Assembly (NCBI RefSeq): GCF_000741705.1
Contig: NZ_JGZI01000010.1
Span: 434,001 to 498,000 of the forward strand
Length of the DNA stretch: 64,000 nucleotides
Reading direction: 5' to 3'
From: Bifidobacterium psychraerophilum
Lineage (GTDB): Bacteria > Actinomycetota > Actinomycetes > Actinomycetales > Bifidobacteriaceae
Part shown: piece after piece, positions 62,091 to 64,000 of the stretch
How the letters are laid out: each line of letters opens with the position of its first letter
How positions within the stretch are numbered: the stretch's first letter is position 1
Notes under the pieces: model-generated
Told to the model about the DNA's origin: nothing
Databases searched by the model: none
The model's input: only the letters and a program-made list of their open reading frames with translations
Position numbers and translations under genes: made by a program

Positions 62091-64000
62091 ATGGCATCGC
62101 GTCACAAAAGCAATACACCGGCATTCGACCCGAGGACGGTCAAAGAGCATATCGTTGAGACGCCGCTTAACGATGAGATGAGCAAATCCTTCCTCGAATA
62201 TGCCTATTCGGTGATCTATGCACGCGCGCTTCCTGACGCGAGGGACGGGCTGAAGCCGGTCCAGCGCAGAATCATCTACCAAATGGGGCAGATGAACCTG
62301 ACGCCTGATCGTTCCTACATGAAGTCGGCCCGTGTGGTCGGCGAGGTCATGGGCAAGCTGCATCCTCATGGGGATTCCGCCATATACGAGGCGATGGTTC
62401 GATTGGCGCAGCCTTTTGCGATGAGGCTTCCGCTGGTCGACGGCCATGGAAACTTCGGCTCACTCGACGATGGTCCGGCCGCCTCCCGCTACACCGAGGC
62501 GCGTCTCGCCCCCGGATCCTTGGGAATGAACGCAAACATCTCCGAGGAAACCGTTGATTTCGCGCCCAATTACGACAACAAACTGCAGGAGCCGCAGGTA
62601 CTCCCGGCCTCAATACCCAATCTTCTCGTCAATGGTGCCTCCGGCATCGCCGTGGGCATGGCGACGAATATGATCACCCATAATCTCGGCGAGGTCGTCG
62701 AAGCCGCGAAATACGTGATGGATCATCCCGCGGCGGACCTTGATGATCTGATGCGCTTCGTTCCAGGCCCCGACCTGCCCAACGGCGGCATCATCATCGG
62801 GCGTGAGGGCATCCGCAAAGCCTATGAGAGCGGTCGCGGGGCATTCGTCACACGCTCGGCCACCCACATCGAGAACGTCACGGCGCGAAAGAAAGCGATT
62901 GTGGTCACCGAACTGCCATTCATGGTAGGCCCCGAACGCGTGCTCGAACGCATCTCCGAAGGTGTGAAGAACAGGAAGCTCGAAGGTATCTCCGGTGCCA
63001 TTGACCTCACCGATCGGCATAACGGCACCAGACTCGTCATCGAGATCAAAACGGGCTTCGATCCGAATGCGGTGCTGGCGCATCTCTTCAAGCACACACC
63101 GCTCGAGGAGTCCTTCACCATCAACAATGTCGCCCTGGTCAATGGACGCCCGCGCACGATGGGTCTGCGTGAACTGCTGGATGTCTGGATCGCGCACCGC
63201 CGGTCGGTGGTCAAACGCCGCAGCCAGTATCGCAAACGTAAGGCGCTTGAACGGCTGCACCTGGTCGAGGGCCTGCTGATGGCGCTGATCGACATCGATG
63301 AGGTCATCGAAGTCATCAGAAGTTCGGATGATGCCGATGCCGCCAAACAACGTCTGATGGCGGTATTCGATCTGGACGAGATCCAATCACAATACATCCT
63401 TGATCTGCGGCTGCGGCGGCTGACTCGGATGAGCCGTATCGAGCTGGAGAGCGAACGGGACGATCTTGCCAGGACCATCGCCGAACTGGAACGCATCCTG
63501 TCCTCATCGACGGAACTGGACCGTGTGGTGGTCGGTGAGATGGATGAGGCCGTCGCACAGTGGAACACCCCGCGACGTACCGTACTGCTCGATGAGGATC
63601 CCTCGGGGGCCTTCTCCCCCGTGGACGGTGCTTCACAGGGCGATGCCTCCTCGAAACTGAGCGCCGTCAAAGCCTCCCTGCCGGGCATAGGCTCGCAGGC
63701 CGCCGGAAAGGGCGGATCGGCGTTGCAGATCGAGGATGAGCCCTGTGCGATCATGATGAGCGCCTCCGGTCTGATCGCGCGGACCTCCCCGAGTGCGGTC
63801 GACGCCTGGGAGAGCCGTTCATCCGTTGAGCGCAGGATGCAGGATGATCAGATCATCTCCATCTTCCCGACGACCACGCGTTCCACCTATGGCCTCGTCA
63901 CCTCGGCAGGACGTTTGGTCCAGGCGCATACCGCGGATCTCCCGGCCCTTCCTTCCACAGCCTCCCTCAGCGTTTCGGGTGGGGTGAACGCCGATGAGCT
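62091..64000 (+). CDS. parC: Type IIA DNA topoisomerase subunit A, ParC-type (truncated by window end)
   Basis: The frame is open from the ATG at 62091 to the window end, covering about 636 codons. It is a DNA topoisomerase IV/gyrase A-like subunit that cleaves and rejoins DNA. The active-site Tyr is in [11 protein letters not shown], and the quinolone-resistance region reads [18 protein letters not shown] with Ser and Glu four residues apart, as in ParC Ser80/Glu84. The winged-helix and tower regions and the coiled coil follow. A gyrase A proper is usually near the origin and is not seen here. RBS AGGAGA lies about ten bases upstream of the start. Confidence 0.9.
   Translation, partial: MASRHKSNTPAFDPRTVKEHIVETPLNDEMSKSFLEYAYSVIYARALPDARDGLKPVQRRIIYQMGQMNLTPDRSYMKSARVVGEVMGKLHPHGDSAIYEAMVRLAQPFAMRLPLVDGHGNFGSLDDGPAASRYTEARLAPGSLGMNANISEETVDFAPNYDNKLQEPQVLPASIPNLLVNGASGIAVGMATNMITHNLGEVVEAAKYVMDHPAADLDDLMRFVPGPDLPNGGIIIGREGIRKAYESGRGAFVTRSATHIENVTARKKAIVVTELPFMVGPERVLERISEGVKNRKLEGISGAIDLTDRHNGTRLVIEIKTGFDPNAVLAHLFKHTPLEESFTINNVALVNGRPRTMGLRELLDVWIAHRRSVVKRRSQYRKRKALERLHLVEGLLMALIDIDEVIEVIRSSDDADAAKQRLMAVFDLDEIQSQYILDLRLRRLTRMSRIELESERDDLARTIAELERILSSSTELDRVVVGEMDEAVAQWNTPRRTVLLDEDPSGAFSPVDGASQGDASSKLSAVKASLPGIGSQAAGKGGSALQIEDEPCAIMMSASGLIARTSPSAVDAWESRSSVERRMQDDQIISIFPTTTRSTYGLVTSAGRLVQAHTADLPALPSTASLSVSGGVNADE

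Overview
The window is a gene-dense, mostly core chromosomal segment of a high-GC Gram-positive bacterium. It is almost certainly a member of Bifidobacteriaceae, most likely Bifidobacterium. The pointers are an mtrA-mtrB-lpqB operon, SepH (DUF3071), DUF4193, DUF3000 beside an RNase D/HRDC protein, two consecutive clpP genes, a 63-residue SPOR-like protein of a kind common in bifidobacteria, pyruvate formate-lyase with its activase (fermentative anaerobe), sortase signals of the LAETG/LATTG type, and a LacI regulator paired with a GH13 alpha-glucosidase. I see no tRNA, rRNA, CRISPR array, insertion sequence or prophage. Function calls come from reading motifs, not from a database search.

Layout. 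1-2.9 kb: the C-terminal part of a wall-anchored surface protein runs tail to tail into nrdF, whose promoter carries a perfect inverted repeat that looks like paired NrdR boxes; a 57-codon zinc-finger-like gene follows. 3-13.8 kb (minus strand): GNAT acetyltransferase, clpX, clpP2, clpP1, trigger factor, RNase D, DUF3000, pflA, pflB and a SPOR-like peptide, covering proteolysis, folding, RNA decay and anaerobic pyruvate cleavage. 13.8-19.6 kb: nadE, an M20 amidohydrolase, a Cof-type HAD phosphatase and an oleate hydratase homologue. 19.9-25.3 kb: a wall-anchored protein with two acid-phosphatase domains behind a PHO-box-like array of three 11-bp repeats, then cyclophilin, Vsr endonuclease and a Gfo/Idh/MocA oxidoreductase. 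25.3-31 kb: VOC, cupin and methyltransferase genes, the thiamine-precursor transporter component YkoE under a TPP riboswitch, a DnaQ-like exonuclease with BRCT domain, a YhbY RNA-binding protein and a double DUF606 membrane protein. 31-37.6 kb: a sugar ABC importer of the YtfQRT-YjfF/FruEKFG type with an FGGY kinase. 37.7-41.9 kb: lpqB, mtrB, mtrA. 42-50.6 kb: rarA behind an SOS-box-like promoter, a DUF3516 helicase, LacI regulator, GH13 glucosidase and PPK2. 50.8-64 kb: aspS, hisS, a DUF349 protein, bifunctional (p)ppGpp synthetase/hydrolase, dut, DUF4193, sepH, a phosphodiesterase and the first 1.9 kb of a ParC-type topoisomerase gene.

I found no multi-gene cassette that looks like an undescribed system. 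The most interesting signals are regulatory: four TAAC elements at helical spacing between lpqB and the sugar importer, next to the MtrA response regulator gene; the PHO-like repeats at the phosphatase gene; a TPP riboswitch on a solitary ykoE; NrdR-like and LexA-like operators; and two apparently leaderless promoters. At the protein level, the oleate hydratase has Met where most family members have the catalytic Glu, ClpX has Ser in its ClpP-docking IGF loop, and a short Cys/His gene lies upstream of nrdF.
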